Program-made: the position numbers and the translations under genes
Shown here: positions 6,114-13,069 of the stretch, one piece after another
How the letters are laid out: every line of letters begins with the position of its first letter
Position numbering within the stretch: the stretch's first letter is position 1
The notes under the pieces: model-generated
Databases searched by the model: none
Seen by the model: only the letters and a program-made list of their open reading frames with translations
What the model was told of the DNA's origin: nothing
Assembly: GCA_030612485.1 (NCBI GenBank)
Contig: JAUWNS010000025.1
Location: 1 to 19,723, forward strand
Length of the DNA stretch: 19,723 bases
From: Candidatus Bipolaricaulota bacterium
Lineage (GTDB): Bacteria > Bipolaricaulota > Bipolaricaulia > UBA7950 > UBA9294
Direction: 5' to 3'

Positions 6114-7220
6114 ATGATGAACGGCGAGCATATCCCCCGATCGATTCTGACAGAACGCGTCTGGCCTATCGTGCGCGCCCTTCTCCTCCATGCGCTCACG
6201 TGGAGCGGTCTTCTCCGTTTCATCGCCGTGTCCTTCGTGTTCAATATCACGGTCTATTTGTTCGGGTGGCCACAGATCGATCCATCCGACGAGAGATGGA
6301 GCGTGAACCCTGATGGGCAGATGTGGGCGTGGGTCATCGGGGGCGTTGTCCACCTTCTCCTGTTCGTCTGGGCGTGGAGGCAATTGGAGCACAAGCCCTT
6401 TAGCGCAATGCTCCTGGCATTCTCGCGTCGCCTATGGCGCCCTCTCCTCTTCGGTCTTATCGTGGGTCTTGGCGAGATCTTGCTGGTGTTCGGAATTCTG
6501 GCGGTGATCGGGTCTGTCCACATAGAGTTAGGGAGCGCTTCTATCTCTTCCCAGGTTCTCCTTGCGGCTGCAGGCTGGTTCGTCGTATCGTCTTTCCTGG
6601 CACCGATCCTGGAGGAGATTGAGTGCCGCGGATACCTCTTCCAGAATGTGAAACGCGGTTGGGGAACTACTCTGGCAATTATCGTGACCGCGGCCGTCTT
6701 TGCGGCACGTCACATGCAGAATCCCAACGCCAACACGCTGGGGTTGGTGAACATTGCGCTCATCTCCATCGTCTTTACCGTGGGGATGCTGCGGTTTCGC
6801 TCGCTCTGGTTTCCGATCGGGTGGCACGCTTCCTGGAACTTCGCCCAGTTCTTCCTCCTCGGGTTACCGAACTCAGGGTATTCCCCTGACGGCTTAGGCC
6901 TTCGTGGGACAACCCTTCTTGTCTCGCAAATCTCTGGCCCAATCTGGCTCACCGGAGGGAAGTTCGGCCTGGAGGGGAGCGCGATCTCGACGATAGTCCT
7001 CCTCGGGATCCTCCTTTGGCTATGGAAGGGGTTTCAGAGAGAGGAAATGGCGGCCGGGAGGATCTACCCCCCTCCGACCGGGGGGAGGAAAGCGACCGTG
7101 ACCCCGTCGGAGAGCCGTGTGGCCATCCCATCGAGGAAACGAACGTTGCGCCCGTTCAAGAGGATGTTGATATACCCTTTCGTTAGGCCCGTCTCCAGCT
7201 TCTCGGAGAAGAGCGGATAG
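6114..7220 (+). CDS. CPBP-family intramembrane glutamic protease
   Basis: A 368-residue polytopic membrane protein carrying all the CPBP/Abi (Rce1-like) active-site motifs: EEIECRG with E167, E168 and R172; FAARH with H200; and HASWN with H238 and N242. These family residues form a membrane-embedded glutamic protease or prenyl-peptidase site. It has about eight hydrophobic segments. The gene begins 21 nt after the sigma-like stop and in the same reading frame, with only a weak ribosome binding site. The last 50 or so residues (from about 318, basic and Pro/Ser-rich) are read from the antisense of the moaD-like gene and are not membrane-like, so they are probably a run-through tail. By context it could act on a regulator of the adjacent sigma-like protein; this is inference. 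Confidence 0.85.
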   Translation: MMNGEHIPRSILTERVWPIVRALLLHALTWSGLLRFIAVSFVFNITVYLFGWPQIDPSDERWSVNPDGQMWAWVIGGVVHLLLFVWAWRQLEHKPFSAMLLAFSRRLWRPLLFGLIVGLGEILLVFGILAVIGSVHIELGSASISSQVLLAAAGWFVVSSFLAPILEEIECRGYLFQNVKRGWGTTLAIIVTAAVFAARHMQNPNANTLGLVNIALISIVFTVGMLRFRSLWFPIGWHASWNFAQFFLLGLPNSGYSPDGLGLRGTTLLVSQISGPIWLTGGKFGLEGSAISTIVLLGILLWLWKGFQREEMAAGRIYPPPTGGRKATVTPSESRVAIPSRKRTLRPFKRMLIYPFVRPVSSFSEKSG

Positions 7221-7366
7221 CAACGATGTATCTCGGCAAGAAGGTCGATGATCGTGGCCTTGTGGGGAAGATGGATGAAGGCTGCGGAGGAGCCGATCAG
7301 CTCGCGCAAACCACCGAAGGCCTTCACAGTAACCTCAATTCCGTTCTCCTGTAATCCACTGTTCAT
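7064..7366 (-). CDS. MoaD/ThiS-family sulfur-carrier-like protein
   Basis: A small ubiquitin-fold protein: first strand IEVTVKAFGGLREL, middle INILLNGRNV, and C-terminus VTVAFLPPVGGG ending in Gly-Gly, the tail that MoaE/ThiF-type enzymes adenylate and thiocarboxylate for molybdopterin or thiamine synthesis. The listed start is ATG at 7366 (100 residues) but it has no good ribosome binding site. AGGAG at 7350-7346 lies 6 nt before ATT at 7339, which would give 91 residues starting exactly at the first strand. No other cofactor gene is in the window, so partner and pathway are unknown. It overlaps the convergent CPBP gene by 157 bp and lies about 95 nt downstream of hutU on the same strand. 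Confidence 0.8.
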   Translation of the reverse strand: MNSGLQENGIEVTVKAFGGLRELIGSSAAFIHLPHKATIIDLLAEIHRCYPLFSEKLETGLTKGYINILLNGRNVRFLDGMATRLSDGVTVAFLPPVGGG

Positions 7367-7410
7367 AGTCGTTTTCACTCGCACATCGGTTGATCGCGGA
7401 GGAAAGGAAT

Positions 7411-7471
7411 GAGTGATCGGGTGATTGAGATGTTAAATCATTCAATCTCTCAATCGCTAAATCACTCAATC
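7411..7471 (-). repeat. 8-bp tandem repeat and hairpin at the hutU stop codon
   Basis: Read on the minus strand from 7471 to 7432 there are five head-to-tail octamers: GATTGAGT, GATTTAGC, GATTGAGA, GATTGAAT, GATTTAAC. The first supplies the last codons and the TGA of hutU. Inverted copies follow at 7411-7431, so GAGTGAT (7411-7417) pairs with ATCACTC (7461-7467), and GATTGAGA (7423-7430) with TCTCAATC (7448-7455). A shorter alternative pairing of GATTGA with TCAATC at 7442-7447 is also possible. It may form a 3' stem-loop on the hutU transcript. Confidence 0.65.
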
Positions 7472-9123
7472 CTCGGGATCTTCACCCCGCGTTCGCTAGC
7501 AATGCGGATTGCCTTGTCATAGCCGGCGTCGGCGTGCCGCATGATCCCCGTCCCTGGGTCGCAGGTGAGGACCCGCTCCAGGCGGCGATCGGCCTTTGCG
7601 GTCCCATCGGCGACGATCACCATCCCCGCGTGGATCGACTTGCCGATTCCCACACCGCCGCCATGATGGACCGAGATCCATGTCGCTCCAGAGACAGCGT
7701 TCAACAGGGCGTTCAGGATCGGCCAATCGGCGATCGCATCCGAGCCGTCCTTCATCCCCTCGGTCTCGCGGTAAGGGGAGGCGACCGAGCCAGCGTCGAG
7801 GTGGTCGCGTCCGATCACGATCGGGGCGGTGACCTCTCCAGATCTGACCAATTCGTTGAACGCGAGGCCGGCCTTTGCTCTCTCACCGTCGCCGAGCCAG
7901 CAGATCCGCGAGGGGAGCCCCTGAAAGGTCACCTTCTCCTGCGCCTTCTTGATCCAGCGGTGGAGCGACTCATCCTTTGGAAAGAGGTCGAGGATCATCG
8001 CATCGGTGCGGTAGATGTCTTTCGGATCCCCTGAGAGAGCGACCCAGCGGAACGGCCCCTTCCCCTCGCAGAACATCGGTCTAATGTAGGCGGGGACGAA
8101 GCCTGGGAAGCGGAAGGCCTCTTTCAGGCCGCCGGTCTGTGCCTGACCACGCAGGTTATTCCCGTAGTCGAAGACGATTGCTCCACGATCGAGGAACCCG
8201 TTCATCGCTTCGACGTGCCGCACCATCGATCGGAACGCGAGTTCGCTATAGCGATCGGGGTTCTCCTCGCGCAGGGAGAGGGCCTCGTCGTAGCTCATCC
8301 CCCCGGGAATATAGCCGTTCAGTTCATCGTGAGCCGAGGTCTGATCGGTGACTACATCGGGGACGACCCCGCAGGCGAGGATCTCTGGGAGGAGGTCGGC
8401 GGCGTTCCCTAAGAGGCCGACCGACAGGGGATCGCCCTTCTTCTTGGCGGCGGCGACCCATTCCAGCGCCTCATTAAGTGATTCCGTCGAGGTATCGAGC
8501 TGGTTCAGCTTGAGGCGTCGTTCGATCTTCTCGCGATTCACCTCTATGAGGAGGCCCACCCCATCGTTCATCGTGATTGCAAGGGGCTGCGCCCCGCCCA
8601 TTTCCCCTAGACCAGCGCTGAGGACGAGCCGCCCTTTCAGTGTGCCGTCGAAGTGCTGGCGTGCGCACTCAGCGAGCGTCTCGTAAGTTCCCTGAAGAAT
8701 CCCCTGCGTACCGATGTAGATCCACGAGCCAGCGGTCATCTGTCCGTACATAGTGAGCCCCATCTGTTCGAGCTCGCGGAATTTCTCCCAGGTTGCCCAG
8801 TCCGGGACGAGGAGAGAGTTGGCGATCAGGACACGCGGGGCGTCCTCGTGAGTCTTGAACACCCCGACCGCGCGACCGGATTGAACGAGGAGAGTCTCGT
8901 CATCCTCTAATTTCTTCAAGGAACGGAGGATGAGGTCGAAATCCTCCCACGATCGCGCCGCCTTCCCAGTCCCCCCGTATACGATGAGGTGGGCGGGGTC
9001 TCCGGCAACCTCGGGGTCGAGGTTGTGCTGGATCATCCGCCACGCCGCCTCCTGCAGCCACCCCTTGCAGTGAAGGCTCGTCCCGCGTGGTGCCCGTACC
9101 TCTCTTGCCGCCGAATCGCTCAT
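7462..9123 (-). CDS. hutU: Urocanate hydratase (urocanase)
   Basis: A 553-residue cytoplasmic enzyme, the normal family length, that uses NAD+ as an electrophile to convert urocanate to 4-imidazolone-5-propanoate, the second step of histidine breakdown. Conserved blocks are all present: [11 protein letters not shown] (49-59), [57 protein letters not shown], the catalytic-Cys block [11 protein letters not shown] (Cys408) and [11 protein letters not shown]. One oddity is GLGEMGGAQ at 172-179, where the family usually has GLGGMGG. The ATG overlaps the eamA stop by 4 nt (ATGA) and is preceded by GAGGAGG. No other hut gene (hutH, hutI, hutG) is in the window, so the rest of the pathway must lie elsewhere or be absent. 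Confidence 0.97.
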   Translation of the reverse strand: MSDSAAREVRAPRGTSLHCKGWLQEAAWRMIQHNLDPEVAGDPAHLIVYGGTGKAARSWEDFDLILRSLKKLEDDETLLVQSGRAVGVFKTHEDAPRVLIANSLLVPDWATWEKFRELEQMGLTMYGQMTAGSWIYIGTQGILQGTYETLAECARQHFDGTLKGRLVLSAGLGEMGGAQPLAITMNDGVGLLIEVNREKIERRLKLNQLDTSTESLNEALEWVAAAKKKGDPLSVGLLGNAADLLPEILACGVVPDVVTDQTSAHDELNGYIPGGMSYDEALSLREENPDRYSELAFRSMVRHVEAMNGFLDRGAIVFDYGNNLRGQAQTGGLKEAFRFPGFVPAYIRPMFCEGKGPFRWVALSGDPKDIYRTDAMILDLFPKDESLHRWIKKAQEKVTFQGLPSRICWLGDGERAKAGLAFNELVRSGEVTAPIVIGRDHLDAGSVASPYRETEGMKDGSDAIADWPILNALLNAVSGATWISVHHGGGVGIGKSIHAGMVIVADGTAKADRRLERVLTCDPGTGIMRHADAGYDKAIRIASERGVKIPRIE

Positions 9124-10046
9124 CTTACCGCCTCCTCACCCGTTAAGGGTAGCTCATCGATCGCACGTGGTTCACCCCGTTTGTACTGAGCGAGTCCCGC
9201 GCCGACGAGGATGAAGATGATCCCCACCCCCTGCAACAGGGTGAGTCGTTCTCTCAGGAAGATGAACGCGAGGAGGCTCGCCAGGACCGGTTCTAGAGTT
9301 CCGATGATACTCGCCCTCCCGGCCTCGATCCGCTCCAGTGCAAGATTGAACAGGTAGTAGGCGATCAGAGTGGGAAAGAGGGCTATCAGGAGGACGACTC
9401 CCCAAGCCTCGATCGGGTAGGGAGCGATGAGCCTTTCATGGGTGAGGAAGGTCGCCGCAATGAGAAACGGGAGGGAGAAGGTGAGGGAGTAAGCGAGAAC
9501 GCGTGCGGGGGGATGCACGCGCAGTGCCACCTTGACGAGGAGGGTGTAGGCAGCGCACCCGACGGCAGAGGCGAGGACGAAGGCGATCCCTACCGCCGAG
9601 AGCGAGACGGCGCTCTCCCACATGCCAGAGACGAGGCTCGTGCCGGCGACAGCTATCAGAAGAGCTCCGCCCTTCTCCCAGGAGAACGGTTCCTTCAGAA
9701 AAAAGTGGGCTGCCAGCGTCACGAAGACGGGATAGAGGTAGAAGATCGAGATCGAGACCCCCACGCTCAAACGAGCGACTCCGTGAAAAAACATGCTGTA
9801 GTTGAGAGCGGTGGCAACGCCAAGTGTTATGAATAAGGGGACGGATTTCCTCGAAATATGAAGTGCGTTGCGGTCAGCAAGGAGAAGGATGATCGAGACG
9901 ATCGCCACCGCCATGATCACGCGAAGCGTCACCAACGCCTGTGGCCCGATCCCCAAGGCGAAAGCGAGCTTCCCCAGCAGGCCCAGGCTTGCCCAGCCAG
10001 TGGTGGCAAAGACGACCAGCGCGTATCCGACCTTTCTGCTTTTGAT
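9120..10046 (-). CDS. EamA/DMT-family transporter, probable ATC start
   Basis: About 308 residues with ten hydrophobic segments in two similar halves, each an EamA domain (first half [14 protein letters not shown], second half ending [18 protein letters not shown]), which is the drug/metabolite transporter plan. The frame runs far upstream into metG, so its start must be near 10060. TTG at 10061 has no ribosome binding site. ATC at 10046 has AGGAGG (10058-10053) with a 6-nt gap and yields [17 protein letters not shown] after the initiator, a typical family N-terminus, so I chose it. Its end overlaps hutU by 4 nt, suggesting coupled translation and a substrate tied to histidine or urocanate; that link is inference. 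Confidence 0.88.
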   Translation of the reverse strand: MKSRKVGYALVVFATTGWASLGLLGKLAFALGIGPQALVTLRVIMAVAIVSIILLLADRNALHISRKSVPLFITLGVATALNYSMFFHGVARLSVGVSISIFYLYPVFVTLAAHFFLKEPFSWEKGGALLIAVAGTSLVSGMWESAVSLSAVGIAFVLASAVGCAAYTLLVKVALRVHPPARVLAYSLTFSLPFLIAATFLTHERLIAPYPIEAWGVVLLIALFPTLIAYYLFNLALERIEAGRASIIGTLEPVLASLLAFIFLRERLTLLQGVGIIFILVGAGLAQYKRGEPRAIDELPLTGEEAVR

Positions 10047-10079
10047 TGGCGCCCTCCTCAAACCGGGATATAATTCTAC
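10045..10079 (+). promoter_or_regulatory. metG promoter, divergent with eamA
   Basis: TTGGCG (10046-10051) and a perfect TATAAT (10069-10074) are separated by 17 nt, with transcription expected near 10081 and GGGGAGGG (10101-10108) before the metG ATG at 10114. On the other strand TAGAAT (10078-10073) overlaps this -10 and could serve eamA, though I see no good -35 for it. Overlapping divergent promoters would make the two genes compete. Confidence 0.7.
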
Positions 10080-10113
10080 CCTATCCTGGTTTGCCGTGGA
10101 GGGGAGGGAACGG

Positions 10114-12057
10114 ATGAGCAAGAAACGTGTCTTAGTCTGTAGCGCGTGGCCATACGCTTCGGGGATTCCCCACCTGGGAAATCTCGTCTCCTCCCTCCTT
10201 TCCGGCGATGTCTTCACCCGTTACTATCGCCTGCGTGGGCATGATGTTCTCTACGTTTCGGGGACGGACGCCCACGGCACACGGATCGAGTACGAGGCGA
10301 AGCAGTTGGGGGTCTCCCCGGCAGAGCTCGCTCGCAGCAACCACGAACGGATATGTGCGGTGATCGAAGGGTTCGGGATCGCTTTTGACAACTACACGAC
10401 AACCGAATCGCCTGTCCACACGGAGTTTGTGCGGGAGATCTACCTGCAGATGGAGGCAAACGGCTACATCACAACCCAGGATGAGGAACGTGCGTACTGC
10501 CGTAACTGCCAGATATTCCTCGCCGATAGGCTGATCACCGGGACTTGTCCGCGTTGCGGGGCGTCCGGAGCGATGGGGAACCAGTGCGACGCGTGCGGAG
10601 CAATCCTCGAGCCCGAGGAGCTAGTCGATCCATCATGCAGCTTCTGTGGAAAAGGGGATATCGATTTCCGCTCGACTCGGCACTGGTACCTCGCCCTCGC
10701 CAAGCTCAGTCCCGCGCTCTCCCAATACGTTATCTCCCGGCACTTTCAAGGGAATGTGCATCGCTTCACCCAGCAGATGATCGATGACGGACTGAGGCCG
10801 CGGGCGATGACGCGCGACATCGATTGGGGGATCTCGGCTCCATTCGCTGGGGCCGAGGGGAAAGTGATCTACGTATGGGGGGAGGCCGCGCTCGGCTACG
10901 TCTCGGCGACGATCGAGCACTTCCATGGGGAAGATGGGTGGAAGGACTTCTGGTTCGGCGATGATATCCACCAGATCTACACGCTCGGCAAGGATAACAT
11001 CACGTTCCATACCCTGATCTTTCCCGGTCAGTTGATCGCTTCCGGAGTGGGGTATCACCTCCCCGATCAGATCGCGGCGACTGAGTACCTGAATTGGATC
11101 GATGGGGAGAAGTTCTCTAAGACCAATGGGGTCGGGCTCTACTGCGACGATGCCCTTGAATTGATGGCCGGGGATCTGTGGCGGTTCTACCTGTTGTACA
11201 ACCGGCCGGAGGGGCGCGACGTCAACTTCTCGTGGGAGGAGCTCGATAAGGCGATCAATGGAATCCTGATCTCCAACGTGGCCAACCTGATCAACCGAGT
11301 CCTCTCCTTTGTCCAAACCCGCTACGATCGGGTCGTCCCTGATACGCCACTCGATCCAGAGATAGCGGATCACCTGGATCGCACACTCACTTCCTACGAA
11401 AAGGAGATGGGAACGGGGAGTCTCGGTCGAGCCCTACGCGTCGTCTGTTCCCTCGCAGTCTTCGGTAACGGGTACTTCCAACGGAAGGCCCCGTGGGCAA
11501 CCGAGGATGCGCAGGGAGTGGCGAGCGCCTTCCACCTCGTCAAGGTGATGGCGATCCTCCTCTCTCCGTTTCTGCCGGGGTTCTCCGGACCTATCTTGCG
11601 GTCGATGGGGGTCTCGGAGCTGTGCTGGGAGGAGATCGAGGCTGTGGATGCGGGACGGAGGATCACCGGTGAACGGGTTCTCCTCGAACGGATCGATGTT
11701 GAGAAGATGAGAAGGAAGGTCGAGGCCCCTGTACGCAAGATGATCACCTTCTCGGAGGTAGAGAAGCTCGATCTGCGGGTGGGGACGATCAGGGCTGCCG
11801 AACCGATTCCAAATGCGGACCGGCTTTACCGGTTGACTATCGACATCGGAGGGGAGACGCTGACGAGTGTCGCTGGGATCCGAACGGCTTACAGCCCGGA
11901 CCAGTTGACGAATCAGCGCACCGTTGTTCTCGTCAACCTCGAACCGACCACCATCCGTGGTGTAAAATCGGAGTGTATGATCCTCGCTGCGAAGGGTAAG
12001 ACGCTCACCCTTCTTGTGCCCGACCGTGAGGTCCCGCCGGGAACTCCGGTCGGATAG
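10114..12057 (+). CDS. metG: Methionyl-tRNA synthetase
   Basis: A 647-residue class I synthetase that charges tRNA-Met with methionine in the cytoplasm. The HIGH-type motif is HLGN (20-23) and the KMSKS-type motif is KFSKT (333-337). The insertion has four CxxC pairs (C129/132, C145/148, C158/161, C175/178), a two-knuckle zinc form. The anticodon-binding helical domain follows, and from about residue 547 there is an EMAP/Trbp111-like tRNA-binding domain (EVEKLDLRVGTIRAAEPIPN) that usually supports dimerisation. ATG at 10114 is chosen because it directly precedes SKKRVLVCSAWPYASGIPH and has GGGGAGGG 5 nt upstream; the frame is open further upstream but that part is antisense to eamA. Confidence 0.98.
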   Translation: MSKKRVLVCSAWPYASGIPHLGNLVSSLLSGDVFTRYYRLRGHDVLYVSGTDAHGTRIEYEAKQLGVSPAELARSNHERICAVIEGFGIAFDNYTTTESPVHTEFVREIYLQMEANGYITTQDEERAYCRNCQIFLADRLITGTCPRCGASGAMGNQCDACGAILEPEELVDPSCSFCGKGDIDFRSTRHWYLALAKLSPALSQYVISRHFQGNVHRFTQQMIDDGLRPRAMTRDIDWGISAPFAGAEGKVIYVWGEAALGYVSATIEHFHGEDGWKDFWFGDDIHQIYTLGKDNITFHTLIFPGQLIASGVGYHLPDQIAATEYLNWIDGEKFSKTNGVGLYCDDALELMAGDLWRFYLLYNRPEGRDVNFSWEELDKAINGILISNVANLINRVLSFVQTRYDRVVPDTPLDPEIADHLDRTLTSYEKEMGTGSLGRALRVVCSLAVFGNGYFQRKAPWATEDAQGVASAFHLVKVMAILLSPFLPGFSGPILRSMGVSELCWEEIEAVDAGRRITGERVLLERIDVEKMRRKVEAPVRKMITFSEVEKLDLRVGTIRAAEPIPNADRLYRLTIDIGGETLTSVAGIRTAYSPDQLTNQRTVVLVNLEPTTIRGVKSECMILAAKGKTLTLLVPDREVPPGTPVG

Positions 12058-12062
12058 GGTGT

Positions 12063-12108
12063 TTGCAATAGGAAGCAAGGATCGCTAAAATCAAGCTTGG
12101 TTGAGGTG
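12063..12108 (+). promoter_or_regulatory. Promoter and ribosome binding site of the rplU operon
   Basis: TTGCAA (12063-12068) and TAAAAT (12086-12091) are 17 nt apart, a strong sigma-70-type pair placed just after the metG stop. Transcription should begin near 12098. GAGGTG at 12103-12108 sits 7 nt before the ATG at 12116, so the leader is only about 18 nt, too short for an L21 leader structure. No terminator is visible after metG, so read-through is possible. Confidence 0.7.
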
Positions 12109-12115
12109 CCTTTCT

Positions 12116-12430
12116 ATGTATGCAGTAATCGAAACCGGTGGTAAACAGTATCGTGTCGAGAACGGGGTTTTCCTCGATCACGAACGGATTGACGGCATTG
12201 AAGTTGGCGAGACGATCACCTTCGATAAGGTCCTGCTCCTCGTCGATGAAAGCGGAGTCCGCGTGGGAACGCCCTACCTCGATGGGGTTGCCGTGAAAGG
12301 TGAGATCCACGAGGAGGGGCGGGGCGATAAGATCATCGTCTACAAGTATAAGAGCAAGAAAGGTTATCGCCGTAAGCAGGGACATCGCCAGTCCTATATG
12401 CGAACGAAGATCACGGCGATCGAAGCATAA
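12116..12430 (+). CDS. rplU: 50S ribosomal protein L21
   Basis: 104 residues, the normal length. MYAVIETGGKQYRVENG is the L21 N-terminal signature, and the C-terminal part KSKKGYRRKQGHRQSYMR is the conserved basic segment that contacts 23S rRNA. ATG at 12116 is preferred over an in-frame TTG at 12101 because the Shine-Dalgarno GAGGTG lies between them and the protein starts exactly at the conserved Tyr-Ala-Val. It heads the usual bacterial L21, Prp-family, L27, Obg order. Confidence 0.98.
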   Translation: MYAVIETGGKQYRVENGVFLDHERIDGIEVGETITFDKVLLLVDESGVRVGTPYLDGVAVKGEIHEEGRGDKIIVYKYKSKKGYRRKQGHRQSYMRTKITAIEA

Positions 12431-12443
12431 GGAGCTAGTTAAC

Positions 12444-12767
12444 GTGGGAGAGATCTTCGTTCAAAGCGACGAGAAGAATAGAATCTTTGGCCTTGTCGGC
12501 AGAGAGATGGAGGCAGGGAGCCCAGCGACGATAGGTGCTCTCCAGTCCTTGCGAGCGGCGGACGCCTCGATGACCGAGTACCTACATCTCTCTCCCGAGT
12601 TTAAGGTTGACAAGGAGATCAGTCTCATTATCGATCGGAGCGATCCACACCTGAATCGCGAGATCGATACGGTCATGGAGACCCTCGTCGTTGGACTCAA
12701 GATATTGGCAGAGGAATATCCCGATGACCTCGTGGTGCACGAGGCTCCCGCGATGATAAGGGTATAG
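12444..12767 (+). CDS. Prp-family (DUF464/YsxB) protein without the protease catalytic residues
   Basis: 107 residues from a GTG at 12444 with AAGGAG 9 nt upstream, placed between rplU and rpmA as Prp always is. The fold pattern fits: N-terminal strands, a helix (ATIGALQSLRAADASMTEYL), strands (ISLIID) and the typical C-terminal helix METLVVGLKILAEEYP. In active Prp a GHA motif supplies the catalytic His and an IVCAA-like helix start supplies the Cys. Here the first reads GRE (19-21), and the second region (SPATIGAL, 26-33) has no Cys; the protein contains no Cys at all. The neighbouring L27 has no N-terminal extension to cleave. It is therefore unlikely to be a protease and may be a retained ribosome-assembly factor, or simply a relic under relaxed selection. 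Confidence 0.8.
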   Translation: MGEIFVQSDEKNRIFGLVGREMEAGSPATIGALQSLRAADASMTEYLHLSPEFKVDKEISLIIDRSDPHLNREIDTVMETLVVGLKILAEEYPDDLVVHEAPAMIRV

Positions 12768-12779
12768 GAAGGAGTACGG

Positions 12780-13037
12780 ATGGCACATAAGACGAGCACT
12801 GGCTCAACTACTAATGTACACGATAGCCCAGGTCAACGCCTTGGTGTAAAGAGATTTGGCGGGGAATGGGTGAACTCTGGCACGATTATCATCCGCCAGC
12901 ACGGCACCAAGTACGGTTTAGGCAAGAACGTAGGCCTTGGCCGGGACTACACGATCTATGCGACCGTTCCAGGGTATGTTCAGTTCGACGGGCGAAAGAA
13001 AAAATACGTAAGCGTCATCCCTGCGCAGGGGGGATAG
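12780..13037 (+). CDS. rpmA: 50S ribosomal protein L27
   Basis: 85 residues, normal length. It starts directly [10 protein letters not shown], the short form found in E. coli, with no extension of the MLKLNLQFFA kind that Prp removes in Firmicutes. The conserved middle is [20 protein letters not shown] followed by [20 protein letters not shown]. The N-terminus of mature L27 reaches the peptidyl-transferase centre. AAGGAG lies 6 nt before the ATG. It is 12 nt after the Prp-like gene and in the same operon. Confidence 0.98.
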   Translation: MAHKTSTGSTTNVHDSPGQRLGVKRFGGEWVNSGTIIIRQHGTKYGLGKNVGLGRDYTIYATVPGYVQFDGRKKKYVSVIPAQGG

Positions 13038-13069
13038 AACTCGCTCGATGGTCTCTCCACCTATCTCCC

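Noticed and set aside
9868..10113. N-terminal extension of metG
   Set aside because: The frame is open, but it is antisense to eamA, lacks similarity to MetRS, and the promoter and Shine-Dalgarno lie just before 10114.
10633..11373. 246-codon open frame on the minus strand
   Set aside because: Antisense to metG, with an Asp/Arg/Pro/Val-rich composition typical of a shadow frame.
12058..12115. Terminator after metG or an L21 leader structure
   Set aside because: No stem with a T run is visible, and the predicted rplU leader is only about 18 nt.
12866..13069. N-terminal extension of obg
   Set aside because: It is an out-of-phase reading of rpmA; the Obg fold begins at 13070.
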